Below, in pieces: positions 1-11,357 of a stretch of 64,000 nucleotides of DNA. The stretch covers positions 2,976,001-3,040,000 of the forward strand of contig NZ_CP163528.1 in assembly GCF_041081105.1 (NCBI RefSeq), given 5' to 3'. The translations under genes were made by a program, and so were the position numbers. Each line of letters opens with the position of its first letter. Position 1 is the stretch's first letter. Under the pieces are notes generated by a model that saw only the letters and a list, made by a program, of their open reading frames with translations, was not told the DNA's origin and ran no database searches. This stretch comes from Promicromonospora sp. Populi. GTDB lineage: Bacteria; Actinomycetota; Actinomycetes; Actinomycetales; Cellulomonadaceae.

Positions 1-359
1 GACACGTCCTGCGGCACCGTGATGTCCATCCGGATGAGGTAGGTCGACCCGTCGTCGAGCACGGGCTCCGAGAAGACCACGTTCGAGTACTCCGTGAGCT
101 CCACACCGGTGCACTGGGCCTGCGGGCTGTCGTCGGCGTCGAGCACGATGCTTGTGCTCTGGTCGCTCTCCGCGACCGTGGTCGAGAGCGGGAGCCCGCC
201 TCCGCCTCCGCCGCCCATTGCGGGGGCGGCCGCTGCGGGAACGGTGCAGTCGGCGGACGGGGTTGTCGTGTCCACCGGGACGGCGCACCCGGCGAGGAGC
301 AAGCCGACCGCCACGACCGATGCTGCGATGCCCGCGCTGCGGGCCGATATCTTGCGCAC
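1..359 (-). CDS. Putative secreted lipoprotein, 3' part cut off by window edge
   Basis: Starts at a GTG (359) four bases after the stop of the MFS gene, with a GAGGAG ribosome site lying in the end of that gene, so the two are co-transcribed. The first 25 residues form a lipoprotein signal: basic MRKISARSAG, a hydrophobic stretch, then the lipobox LLAGC. The mature part begins with a Thr/Pro/Ala-rich linker and a run of seven glycines (about residues 50-56), then a beta-like segment. About 119 residues are visible and the C-terminus lies outside the window. No family is recognised. It is probably anchored to the outer face of the membrane; a link to the neighbouring efflux pump is inferred from operon structure only. 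Confidence 0.7.
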   Translation of the reverse strand, partial: MRKISARSAGIAASVVAVGLLLAGCAVPVDTTTPSADCTVPAAAAPAMGGGGGGGLPLSTTVAESDQSTSIVLDADDSPQAQCTGVELTEYSNVVFSEPVLDDGSTYLIRMDITVPQDV

Positions 360-363
360 TCTT

Positions 364-1860
364 CTACTCCTCGTTCTCTGGGACGGCGGAAACCTGCTGG
401 GCGGACGTGGCCGGATAGCGAACGAACGCGACGATCGCCACCGCGACGAACGCGGCGGCGGCCAGCCAGAAGACGCCCTGGTACCCGGCGATCACCCCGA
501 GGGCGAGCGTGTGCGTGCTCGGAACGCCGCCGAGGCCGCCGACCTCGACGAGGTGGGTGCCGATGAAGATTCCGTTGGCGATCCCGGACAGGGTGGTCAG
601 CAGCGCCACGCCGACCGAGGTACCGATCTGCTGCGCGGCGTTGAGGACCGCCGAGGCCACGCCCGAGTCCTCCGCCCGGACGCCGAACGTCGCCGCGGAC
701 AGCGTGCTGGCAAAGATGACGCCGAGGCCGACCCCCGTCAGCAGCAGCCCGGGCAGGATGCCGGTGGTGTACTCCACGCCGTCGTGGACGAGGGCGAGCA
801 GCACCATGCCGAGCGCGCTGACCAGCGCCGCGACGGGCACCTTGACGCGCAGGGGAACGTTGACCGCCAGGCCCGCCGAGATGCCCTGGGCCCCGATGGC
901 GATCGCAGCGACCATCGGGAGGAACGCGAGCCCGGCGTAGAACGCGGGCATCCCGATGATCTCCTGGAGGTAGCTGGTCGCGAACACGAAGACGGCGACG
1001 ATCCCGACCGAAGCGATCAGCATGACGAGCGAGGACGTCGAGCGCCGGCGATCCGCCAGGATCGACGGCGGCAGCAACGGGTTGGCCGTGCTGCGCTGCG
1101 TGCGCGCAAAGACGACGAGCAGCACGATGCCGACCACCAGCGTGATCCCCGCGACGACCGGCTGCAGCGACGCGGTGGCGACGGCGTACACAACGCCGAC
1201 CACGCCCACCGAGGCGAGGATCGACCCGCGCACGTCGAACGGCTTGGGCTCGGTCGGCTGCGGACGCGGCAGGGCGAGCAGCGCCCCGACGACGGCGACG
1301 ACCGCGAACGCCACGTTGATGTACAGGGTCCAGCGCCACGAGAAGTACTCGGTCAGCCAACCACCGAGGATGAGGCCGACGCCGGCGCCCGCCCCGGACA
1401 CGGCGCCGAAGACGGCGAAGGCCTTCTCACGGCTGGCCGAACCGGCGAACGCGACGGTGAGCAGGCCCAGGGCGGCCGGCGCGAGCAGCGCCGCGAAGAC
1501 ACCCTGCGCGGCCCGGGCGGTGATCAGTACCGCGAGGCTCGGCGCCCAGCCCCCGACCGCCGAGGCCAGCGCGAAGCCGATCGCGCCGATGACAAACGCG
1601 CGGTGCTGGCCGATACGGTCACCGATGCGCCCTCCCACGAGCAGGAGGCCACCGAAGGCCAGCGAGTAGGCAGCGACGATCCACTGCCGGCCGCTCGCGT
1701 CGAAGCCGAGCTCCGCCGCGGCCGCCGGCAGGGCGATGTTGACGATCGTCGCGTCGAGCACCACGAGGAGCTGCGCGAGCGAGACCACGACGAGTGCGAA
1801 CCAGCGCCGGGGTGGCGCCGACGAGCCGATCGATGTCGTGGACGGTGTTTGGGTTGACAT
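364..1860 (-). CDS. MFS drug efflux transporter, DHA2 (14-TMS) type
   Basis: 498 residues with about 14 hydrophobic segments, the size and layout of the DHA2 drug:proton antiporter family (EmrB/QacA-like). The N-terminal part carries the family signatures: LDATIVNIALPA in helix 1 and GGRIGDRIGQHR in the loop after helix 2. It should export drugs or other hydrophobic compounds using the proton gradient. The ATG at 1860 has GGGGAC upstream. The gene is divergent from a TetR regulator across 89 bp with two palindromes, the usual layout of a locally repressed pump. The substrate cannot be told from sequence. Confidence 0.9.
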   Translation of the reverse strand: MSTQTPSTTSIGSSAPPRRWFALVVVSLAQLLVVLDATIVNIALPAAAAELGFDASGRQWIVAAYSLAFGGLLLVGGRIGDRIGQHRAFVIGAIGFALASAVGGWAPSLAVLITARAAQGVFAALLAPAALGLLTVAFAGSASREKAFAVFGAVSGAGAGVGLILGGWLTEYFSWRWTLYINVAFAVVAVVGALLALPRPQPTEPKPFDVRGSILASVGVVGVVYAVATASLQPVVAGITLVVGIVLLVVFARTQRSTANPLLPPSILADRRRSTSSLVMLIASVGIVAVFVFATSYLQEIIGMPAFYAGLAFLPMVAAIAIGAQGISAGLAVNVPLRVKVPVAALVSALGMVLLALVHDGVEYTTGILPGLLLTGVGLGVIFASTLSAATFGVRAEDSGVASAVLNAAQQIGTSVGVALLTTLSGIANGIFIGTHLVEVGGLGGVPSTHTLALGVIAGYQGVFWLAAAAFVAVAIVAFVRYPATSAQQVSAVPENEE

Positions 1861-1882
1861 GCGTCCCCTGCTCTACTGAGTG

Positions 1883-1931
1883 CGGAATAGCTATTCCGAT
1901 CACGGTAACACAGAACGGAACAGTTGTTCCG
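1883..1931. promoter_or_regulatory. Twin TetR operator palindromes between MFS and tetR
   Basis: Two similar inverted repeats: CGGAATAGCTATTCCG (1883-1898) and CGGAACAGTTGTTCCG (1916-1931). Each has 7-bp arms around a 2-nt centre, and the centres are 33 bp apart, about three helical turns. The second ends just before the TAGTAT -10 element (1938-1943) of the regulator gene. They are likely binding sites of the TetR encoded at 1950. Confidence 0.8.
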
Positions 1932-1949
1932 GCGGGCTAGTATCGAGGG

Positions 1950-2540
1950 GTGTCAGACGAGAACCCAGTAGAGGCGGACGACGCGACCGAGCGCATCCTG
2001 AGTGCCGCGCGCGAGGTCTTCGCGACGGACGGTCTCGACGCTAGCCTCGGCGACGTCGCCCGGCACGCCGGGGTCGGCGTCGGCAGCATCTACCGGCGGT
2101 TCGGCAACAAGGACGACCTTATCCAGGAGCTCGCCGCCCGACGCTTCGAGGTGATCATCGACCGCGTGTCCTCGGAGCTCGACGCCGACGACGCCTGGGA
2201 GGCGTTCGCCACCGAGTTCCGGCAGTCCGTCGCGGAGTACGCGACGGACCGCGGGTTCCGGGAGCTCGTGATCGGCAGCGTGAGCGGAACGCTCGGCTGG
2301 GCGCGCGGGAGCGAACCGGACCGCCTGCGGGCAGCGATGGGGCGGTGGGGTGCTCAGATGGAGGCCGCCATCAACAGCCTCATCGAGCGCGCCCAGGAAG
2401 AGGGCACGCTCCGGCCGGACGTGAGCGGGTCCGTGATCCTCGAGCTCAGCATCGCGCTGCAGTCGATCGCCGGCCTGGGCAACGACCACAACCACGAGAA
2501 GGCGATCCAGATCATCCTGGACGGGCTGCGCGTGACCTGA
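1950..2540 (+). CDS. TetR/AcrR family repressor of the adjacent MFS pump
   Basis: 196 residues, usual TetR length. The N-terminal DNA-binding domain (about residues 11-60) has the helix-turn-helix DVARHAGVGVGSIYRRFGNK; the rest is a ligand-binding domain like those of TetR regulators of multidrug pumps. The GTG at 1950 lies six bases after a TAGTAT -10 element (1938-1943), so the mRNA is probably leaderless; the GAGGGG just before the GTG is too close to act as a normal ribosome site. Divergent from the DHA2 pump and most likely its repressor and its own. Confidence 0.87.
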   Translation: MSDENPVEADDATERILSAAREVFATDGLDASLGDVARHAGVGVGSIYRRFGNKDDLIQELAARRFEVIIDRVSSELDADDAWEAFATEFRQSVAEYATDRGFRELVIGSVSGTLGWARGSEPDRLRAAMGRWGAQMEAAINSLIERAQEEGTLRPDVSGSVILELSIALQSIAGLGNDHNHEKAIQIILDGLRVT

Positions 2541-2589
2541 GCCGGGGCCGCCGCCGTCGGGCCGATTGCGACTCCGCCGCCCCGCCCGA

Positions 2590-2612
2590 TATGCTGACCG
2601 AACGTTTGGTCA
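2590..2612 (+). promoter_or_regulatory. PaaR operator overlapping the thiolase operon promoter
   Basis: A -10 element TATGCT (2590-2595), with a possible -35 TTGCGA (2566-2571) 18 bp upstream, runs into the imperfect palindrome TGACCGAACGTTTGGTCA (2595-2612). The same -10/palindrome arrangement occurs before paaA at 8660-8684. Binding of the TetR-type PaaR here would block the promoter. Confidence 0.75.
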
Positions 2613-2633
2613 GTAATAGGAGAGCGAGGCATC

Positions 2634-3814
<1,181 letters not shown>

Positions 3815-3818
<4 letters not shown>

Positions 3819-4555
3819 GCGAGCTGAGCGTCGACCGGCGCCCCGATCGTCTCGAGGTGACGCTCGACCACCCGTCGACCCGCAACGCCATATCGCGTGC
3901 GATGGTCGACGAGCTGCACGCCGTCTGCGCGGAGCTTGAGGCCGAGCCGCGGATCCTCGTGCTCGCCGGCTCCCCCGAGGTCTTCGCGTCGGGGGCCGAC
4001 ATCGCCGAGCTGCGCGAACGCACTGCTGCGGACGCCCTCGCCGGGATCAACTCCCGGATCTTCGACCGGATCGCCCGGCTCCCGATGCCCGTCATCGCGG
4101 CGATCGACGGCTGGGCGCTCGGCGGCGGCGCCGAGCTCGCCTACGCCGCCGACATCCGGATCGCCGGCGAGGGCCTGCGGATCGGCAACCCCGAGACCGG
4201 CCTCGGCATCATCGCGGCGGCCGGGGCGACCTGGCGGCTGCCCGAGATCGTCGGCGACGCCCTGGCCCGCGAGCTGCTGTTCACCGGACGGACCCTCGAC
4301 GCCGGCGAGGCGCTGGCGGCGGGACTCGTCTCCCGGGTCGTGCCGTCGACCGAGCTGCTCAAGGCCGCGCACGAGATCGCGGACCGGATCGCGCGCAACG
4401 ACCCGCTGGCCACACGGTTGACCAAGGCCGTGCTCGCGGCGCCGCGGTCCGCACACCCAGCGATCGACGAGCAGACGCAGGCCCTGCTGTTCGAGTCGCC
4501 CGAGAAGCGGCGGCGGATGACTGAGTTCCTGACACGGAAGAAGAAGCCAACATGA
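3815..4555 (+). CDS. paaF: Enoyl-CoA hydratase/isomerase family protein, PaaF-like
   Basis: 246 residues from the ATG that overlaps the thiolase stop, slightly shorter than the usual 255-260. Crotonase fold: the oxyanion-hole segments are ASGADIAELRE (about residues 61-71) and WALGGGAELAYAADIRIA; the expected catalytic glutamate lies in NPETGLGI. It would hydrate 2,3-dehydroadipyl-CoA between ring opening and the PaaH dehydrogenase. A PaaG-type isomerase role cannot be excluded, since no second crotonase gene is seen in the window. The next gene again starts by a 4-base overlap. Confidence 0.85.
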
Positions 4556-5406
4556 CCGCAGTCCCCGAACGCGTCGGTGTGCTGGGCGGCGGCCGCATGG
4601 GTGGCGGGATCGCCCACGCCTTCCTGCTGGCCGGCGCCGACGTCGTCGTTGTCGACCAGCCGGACGCGCTCGCGCGTGCCGAGGCTGGGATCCGTACCGC
4701 CATCGACCGCAGCGTCACCAAGGGGACGACGGCGATCGCGCGCGACGAGCTGATCGCCGCCCTCACCGTCTCCGCCGACCGCCGGGACTTCGCCGACCGC
4801 AATCTGGTTGTCGAGGCCGTGCCCGAGGTGCCGGAGCTGAAGCGCGCGGCCCTCTCGGCCGTCGAGGACGTTCTCTCCGCCGGTGCGGTCCTCGCGAGCA
4901 ACACGTCGTCGCTGTCGATCGACGAGCTCGCGGCCGGCCTCGCCCGGCCCGCGGACTTCATCGGCCTGCACTTCTTCAACCCCGTGCCGGCCTCGGCGCT
5001 CGTCGAGGTAGTGACCGGAAAGCTCACCGCGGACGCGGTGGTCGGGCAGGCACAGGGCTGGGTGCGGGCGCTCGGCAAGACCGCGGTGACGGTCAGCGAC
5101 TCCCCCGGGTTCGCGTCGTCGCGGCTCGGCGTCGCTATCGCGCTGGAGGCGATCCGCATGCTGGAGGAGGGCGTGGCGACCGCTGAGGACATCGACGCCG
5201 CGATGGTGCTGGGCTACCGGCACGCGACCGGCCCGCTGCGCACCACCGACGTCGTCGGCCTCGATGTGCGGCTCGGCATCGCCGAGCATCTCCACGAGAC
5301 CCTGGGCGACCGGTTCGCCCCACCCGCGCTGCTGCGCCGGATGGTGGCCGAGGGGCGGCTCGGCCGGAAGACCGGCTCGGGCTTCTTCGACTGGCCCGAG
5401 CAGTGA
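4552..5406 (+). CDS. paaH: 3-hydroxyacyl-CoA dehydrogenase, PaaH-like
   Basis: 284 residues. The N-terminal Rossmann fold has GVLGGGRMGGGIAHAFLLAG (NAD binding, residues 8-27), followed by SNTSSLSIDELA, the catalytic-His segment FIGLHFFNPVPAS, and the C-terminal dimerisation domain ending TGSGFFDW. It oxidises 3-hydroxyadipyl-CoA to 3-oxoadipyl-CoA with NAD, feeding the thiolase two genes upstream. The start overlaps the paaF stop. One copy of the C-terminal domain, as in the 280-residue short family rather than the 500-residue duplicated PaaH of proteobacteria. Confidence 0.88.
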   Translation: MTAVPERVGVLGGGRMGGGIAHAFLLAGADVVVVDQPDALARAEAGIRTAIDRSVTKGTTAIARDELIAALTVSADRRDFADRNLVVEAVPEVPELKRAALSAVEDVLSAGAVLASNTSSLSIDELAAGLARPADFIGLHFFNPVPASALVEVVTGKLTADAVVGQAQGWVRALGKTAVTVSDSPGFASSRLGVAIALEAIRMLEEGVATAEDIDAAMVLGYRHATGPLRTTDVVGLDVRLGIAEHLHETLGDRFAPPALLRRMVAEGRLGRKTGSGFFDWPEQ

Positions 5407-5485
5407 GCGCCGGTCCTCTGAATGCTGAGCCAATGAACGCCGAACGACAGATCGTCCGCCAGATCAACTTCGAAGGAGCAGCCCG

Positions 5486-7555
<2,070 letters not shown>

Positions 7556-7562
7556 GCCTGAG

Positions 7563-7595
7563 CCTGAGGTAGCCGTCTAAAGCGGCTACCTCAGG
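7563..7595. terminator. Bidirectional terminator hairpin between paaZ and paaR
   Basis: Perfect 13-bp stem CCTGAGGTAGCCG / CGGCTACCTCAGG around a 7-nt loop (7576-7582), lying between convergent genes. The right arm includes the stop codon of the paaR gene. Confidence 0.8.
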
Positions 7596-8205
7596 TAGAG
7601 GGCGTCTCGGGGGCGGCCCGGAGGCCGTCGAACGCGACGGTGAGCAGGTCGGTGGCGAGCCGGTCGGCGGCCTCCGCCCCCTCGGGGCTGTACCACTCGG
7701 CGATGGAGTTCACCATGCCAAACAGCAGGCGTTCGGCCACACCTGGGGCGATGTCGCTCCGGATCGACCCGTCGCGCTGCGCCTCGACGACCATCTGGGT
7801 CACCGCCTTGTCGAACGTACGACGCCGGGCCAGAGCGGCGCGCTCGACCTCGGAGTTTCCCCTCAGCCGCAGCAGGAGGGTCACCGACGGCAGCTCGCGC
7901 ACCAGCACGTGGACCGCGCCCCTGAGCAGGAACGAGAGCCGCGCGACGGCGTCGCCCTGGTCCCGGGAGTCGTCGAGGACGCTTTCCAGGCTGTCGAGCG
8001 CGTGGTCGAGCGCCAGGGCGAGCAGCTGTTCCTTGGAGGAGATGTGGTGGTAGATCGCGGCCTTGGACAGCCCCAGGCGTTCGGCGAGCATCCCCATCGA
8101 CGTCGCCTCGTAGCCGTGCTCGTTGAAGACCGCGACCGCGACCTCAAGGATTGCCTGCTGGTCGTAGCCCGGTCGACCGCGCCGGGTCTCGGTCTTTTCT
8201 GGCAT
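7591..8205 (-). CDS. paaR: TetR family regulator of phenylacetate genes
   Basis: 204 residues from the ATG at 8205 (MPEKTETRRGRPG), which has a TGAGGC ribosome-like site; an in-frame TTG at 8244 overlapping the paaI stop would add 13 residues. The helix-turn-helix is MGMLAERLGLSKAAIYHHISSKEQLL. The long effector domain resembles the actinobacterial PaaR group, which releases DNA on binding phenylacetyl-CoA. Located between the two paa blocks and behind paaI. Its predicted targets are the two matching palindromes at 2595 and 8663. Confidence 0.87.
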   Translation of the reverse strand: MPEKTETRRGRPGYDQQAILEVAVAVFNEHGYEATSMGMLAERLGLSKAAIYHHISSKEQLLALALDHALDSLESVLDDSRDQGDAVARLSFLLRGAVHVLVRELPSVTLLLRLRGNSEVERAALARRRTFDKAVTQMVVEAQRDGSIRSDIAPGVAERLLFGMVNSIAEWYSPEGAEAADRLATDLLTVAFDGLRAAPETPST

Positions 8206-8240
8206 CGGCCTCAGTCTCGCACGGCCGGCGCCCTGACCCG

Positions 8241-8654
8241 TCAAAGCGGTGACGGCCGGCTGGTCGAGAAGCTCCGCCCGCGGACCTCCGCCACCACGGC
8301 TCCCTCGCCGTCCAGGACCTGGATGTCGTACAGGCCGGTCTTCCCGCTGCGGACCCGGCGCACGGCGGTGGCAGTCAGCCGGTCGCCTGGACCGGTCGAG
8401 CGGAGGAAGGTCACGTCGGCGCCGGCGGCAACGGTCACCTTCTCGTCCTCGTTGCAGGCGATCGCGAAGGCCGTGTCGGCGAGCGCGAAGACGAGTCCGC
8501 CGTGGGTGATGCCGAAGCCGTTGAGCATGTCCTCGCGGACGACCATCTCCACTACGGCTCGTCCGGGTTCATCAGCGAGTACGCGCATCCCCAGGGCGGC
8601 CGAGGCGTGGTCCGACTTCAGCATCGGACGCAGGGGTATCGGGCTGTCTTCCAT
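8241..8654 (-). CDS. paaI: PaaI-type hot-dog thioesterase
   Basis: 137 residues, one hot-dog domain. The motif [24 protein letters not shown] carries the family HGG and the acidic residue of the active site. It hydrolyses hydroxyphenylacetyl-CoA or ring-1,2-epoxide side products and so frees CoA when the pathway stalls. The ATG lies six bases after a TAGTAT element (minus strand, 8661-8666) with no ribosome site, so it is probably translated from a leaderless mRNA. That -10 element overlaps the PaaR operator, so paaI, paaR and paaA are likely repressed together. Confidence 0.9.
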   Translation of the reverse strand: MEDSPIPLRPMLKSDHASAALGMRVLADEPGRAVVEMVVREDMLNGFGITHGGLVFALADTAFAIACNEDEKVTVAAGADVTFLRSTGPGDRLTATAVRRVRSGKTGLYDIQVLDGEGAVVAEVRGRSFSTSRPSPL

Positions 8655-8659
8655 TCAGA

Positions 8660-8684
8660 TATACTAACCGAACGATCGGTAAGT
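8660..8684. promoter_or_regulatory. PaaR operator and divergent paaA/paaI promoters
   Basis: Plus strand: -10 element TATACT (8660-8665) followed by ACCGAACGATCGGT inside a longer inverted repeat (8663-8684). Minus strand: -10 element TAGTAT (8661-8666), six bases from the paaI ATG. The two promoters overlap each other and the operator, so one bound repressor should silence both. It matches the thiolase promoter site at 2590-2612 closely. Confidence 0.78.
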
Positions 8685-8702
8685 CACACAAGGAGGACGC
8701 TG

Positions 8703-9686
8703 ATGCCCACCACCGTTGAGCCGAGCCTTGTCGAGAGTTCCCCCGAGGACGTCGCGGGTCGCGGACGCTTCGACGAGCTGATCGCTGCCGACTCCCGGAT
8801 CGAGCCGCGGGACTGGATGCCCGCACCGTACCGCAAGACCCTGGTGCGGCAGATCTCGCAGCACGCGCACTCCGAGATCATCGGGATGCAGCCCGAGGCG
8901 AACTGGATCTCGCGCGCCCCCAGCCTGAAGCGCAAGGCGATCCTGATGGCCAAGGTCCAGGACGAGGCGGGGCACGGCCTCTACCTCTACTCCGCGGCGC
9001 AGACGCTCGGTACCCCCCGCGACGACATGTTCCAGGCGTTGGTCGACGGCAAGGCGAAGTACTCGTCGATCTTCAACTACCCCACGCTCACCTGGGCCGA
9101 CATGGGTGCGGTCGGCTGGCTCGTCGACGGCGCCGCGATCTGCAACCAGGTGCCGCTGTGCCGCGCGTCGTACGGCCCGTACGGCCGCGCGATGGTGCGG
9201 ATCTGCAAGGAGGAGTCGTTCCACCAGCGCCAGGGCTTCGAGATCCTCCTGGAGCTCATGAACGGCACCGAGGCACAGCGCGCGATGGCGCAGGACGCGG
9301 TGGACCGCTGGTACGCGCCGAGCCTGATGATGTTCGGCCCGCCGGACGCCGACAGCCCCAACTCCCAGCAGTCGATGGCGTGGAACATCAAGCGGTCCAG
9401 CAACGACGACCTGCGCCAGCGCTTCGTCGACATGCTCGTGCCCCAGGCCGAGTTCCTGGGCGTGACGCTGCCCGACGCGGACCTGCGGTGGAACGAGGAG
9501 CGCGGGCACTACGACTACGGCGAGCTCGACTGGGCAGAGTTCCACGCGGTGGTGGCCGGCCGCGGCCCCTGCAACACCCAGCGCCTGACCCACCGCCGGC
9601 AGGCGCACGAGGACGGCGCCTGGGTGCGCGAGGCCGCCGCGGCCTACGCGCGCCGTCAGACGACGCAGCAGGAGGAGGTCGCATGA
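8703..9686 (+). CDS. paaA: 1,2-phenylacetyl-CoA epoxidase, catalytic subunit A
   Basis: 327 residues, normal for PaaA. Ferritin-like di-iron monooxygenase: the iron-ligand helices include [15 protein letters not shown] and [15 protein letters not shown], the two EXXH motifs. It adds one oxygen atom across C1-C2 of the ring of phenylacetyl-CoA, with electrons from PaaE. An AGGAGG ribosome site lies upstream and its stop overlaps the paaB start. First gene of a tight paaABCDE operon behind the PaaR-like operator. Confidence 0.97.
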   Translation: MPTTVEPSLVESSPEDVAGRGRFDELIAADSRIEPRDWMPAPYRKTLVRQISQHAHSEIIGMQPEANWISRAPSLKRKAILMAKVQDEAGHGLYLYSAAQTLGTPRDDMFQALVDGKAKYSSIFNYPTLTWADMGAVGWLVDGAAICNQVPLCRASYGPYGRAMVRICKEESFHQRQGFEILLELMNGTEAQRAMAQDAVDRWYAPSLMMFGPPDADSPNSQQSMAWNIKRSSNDDLRQRFVDMLVPQAEFLGVTLPDADLRWNEERGHYDYGELDWAEFHAVVAGRGPCNTQRLTHRRQAHEDGAWVREAAAAYARRQTTQQEEVA

Positions 9687-9991
9687 GCGCGCCCGGCGCC
9701 GCCGACGACCGCGAGACCTGGCCGCTGTGGGAGGTGTTCGTCCGCTCGAAGCGCGGCCTCTCCCACGTCCATGCCGGTTCGCTGCACGCACCTGACGCCA
9801 CGATGGCGATCAAGAACGCGCGCGACCTGTACACCCGCCGCAACGAGGGTGTGTCCATCTGGGTGGTGCCGGCCGAGTTCATCACGACGTCCGACCCGGA
9901 CGCCAAGGGGATGTACTTCGAGTCGCCCGCCGGAAAGAACTACCGGCACGCCGTCTACTACAAGAAGTCCGAGGGAGTGAAGCACCTGTGA
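9683..9991 (+). CDS. paaB: 1,2-phenylacetyl-CoA epoxidase, subunit B
   Basis: 102 residues from the ATG that overlaps the paaA stop. Typical PaaB signatures: [27 protein letters not shown] near the N-terminus and the [13 protein letters not shown] segment. It is a small non-catalytic subunit that bridges PaaAC units in the epoxidase complex. The end overlaps the GTG start of paaC. Complete and unremarkable. Confidence 0.95.
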   Translation: MSAPGAADDRETWPLWEVFVRSKRGLSHVHAGSLHAPDATMAIKNARDLYTRRNEGVSIWVVPAEFITTSDPDAKGMYFESPAGKNYRHAVYYKKSEGVKHL

Positions 9992-10866
9992 GCGGACCGG
10001 CCGACGCGATCGGCGGGGACGGCCACGGGGTCACGCTCGGCATCGGCGAGGACGACCCGCACGGTGACGTCTCCGTCGACCAGACGAGCCTCGCGGACGA
10101 GATAGTCATGCGCGAGGGTGCCGTCGCGACCGACGACATCGCGGAGTACGCCCTGTGGCTCGGAGACGATGCCCTGATCCTCGCCCAGCAGCTGGGGTGG
10201 TGGGTCTCGCGCGCGCCGGAGCTCGAGGAGGACGTCGCGCTGGCCAACATCGCGCTCGACCTGCTCGGGCACTCCCGGTCGCTCCTGTCCTACGCGGGCA
10301 CGGCGACCGGCCGCACCGAGGACGACCTCGCGTACTGGCGGGGCGAGCGCGAGTTCCGCTCGAACCAGCTGGTGGAGCAGCCCAACGGCGACTACGCCCA
10401 CACGCTCGTGCGTCAGCTGGCCGCCGCCGTCTACATGCTCGAGCTCTACACGCGGCTCCAGGCGTCCGGCGACGAGACCCTGGCCGCCATCGCGGCCAAG
10501 GCCGTCAAGGAGGTCGAGTACCACCAGGAGCACACGGTCGAGTGGTTCAGGCGCCTCGCGCTCGGCACTACGGAGTCGCGCAGCCGGCTGGAGGCCGCAC
10601 TGGAGCACGTGTGGCCGTACGTCGGCGAGCTGTTCCGCGACGAACCGCTCATCGACCGGCTCGACGGCATCGCCGTGCGCCCGTCAGAGCTGCGGCCCGC
10701 GTTCGACGAGGTAATGGCCGGGCTCACCGCGGAGACCGGCGTGGAGTTCCCGCCGGACGACGTCGCGCGCGGCGGCGGGCGGCGGGGCTGGCACACCGAG
10801 CACCTCGCGCTCCTGCTCGCCGAGATGCAGGTGCTCGCCCGCGAGCACCCCGGGGCCACCTGGTGA
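9988..10866 (+). CDS. paaC: 1,2-phenylacetyl-CoA epoxidase, structural subunit C
   Basis: 292 residues, GTG start overlapping the paaB stop. Ferritin-like helical protein homologous to PaaA but without the full iron-binding set; it forms the PaaAC heterodimer. Recognised by ALDLLGHSRSLLSYAG and the helix NQLVEQPNGDYAHTLVRQ. The first 35 residues are an acidic, Gly-rich extension beyond the usual core. The stop overlaps the paaD start. Confidence 0.94.
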   Translation: MSGPADAIGGDGHGVTLGIGEDDPHGDVSVDQTSLADEIVMREGAVATDDIAEYALWLGDDALILAQQLGWWVSRAPELEEDVALANIALDLLGHSRSLLSYAGTATGRTEDDLAYWRGEREFRSNQLVEQPNGDYAHTLVRQLAAAVYMLELYTRLQASGDETLAAIAAKAVKEVEYHQEHTVEWFRRLALGTTESRSRLEAALEHVWPYVGELFRDEPLIDRLDGIAVRPSELRPAFDEVMAGLTAETGVEFPPDDVARGGGRRGWHTEHLALLLAEMQVLAREHPGATW

Positions 10867-11357
10867 CCGCGATGACCGAGGCCCCGCGCAGGAGTGCCCG
10901 AGAGGTCGCCGCCACCGTCGTCGACCCGGAGATCCCCGTGCTCACCATCGAGGACCTCGGCATCCTGCGCGACGTCGCCCAGCGCGGCGACCGGGTCGAG
11001 GTGACCATCACGCCGACGTACTCGGGCTGCCCGGCCATGGACGCGATCCGGGACGACGTCGTCCGCGAGCTGCGGCAGGAGGGCTACGACGACGTCGTCG
11101 TTCGAATGGTGCTCGCCCCCGCGTGGACCACCGACTGGATGACCGAGGACGGCAAGCGCAAGCTGACGGAGTACGGCATCGCACCGCCGACGGGCAAGCG
11201 CGCCGCCGGACCGGTCCGGCTTACGCTCGCGGCACGCTGCCCGCGGTGCGGGTCCGCAGACACCCGCGAGATCTCCCGGTTCGGCTCCACCTCGTGCAAG
11301 GCGCTCTACGAGTGCCGCACGTGCGCCGAACCCTTCGACTACTTCAAGGTCCTGTGA
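10863..11357 (+). CDS. paaD: PaaD, MIP18/DUF59-type maturation factor of the epoxidase
   Basis: 164 residues from the GTG at 10863 (an ATG at 10872 is nearly as good). The N-terminal DUF59 domain has DPEIPVLTIEDLGI and the conserved Cys in TPTYSGCPAMDAI; the C-terminal zinc-ribbon-like part has CPRCGS and CRTC pairs. It belongs to the family of iron-sulfur assembly factors and is thought to help load metal or clusters into PaaABCE. Overlaps its neighbours at both ends. Confidence 0.93.
   Translation: MTAMTEAPRRSAREVAATVVDPEIPVLTIEDLGILRDVAQRGDRVEVTITPTYSGCPAMDAIRDDVVRELRQEGYDDVVVRMVLAPAWTTDWMTEDGKRKLTEYGIAPPTGKRAAGPVRLTLAARCPRCGSADTREISRFGSTSCKALYECRTCAEPFDYFKVL

Noticed and set aside
94..1857. 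Long open frame (587 codons) on the plus strand
   Set aside because: Mirror of the MFS gene on the other strand; Arg/Asp/Gly-rich, without domain, and explained by high GC at third positions.
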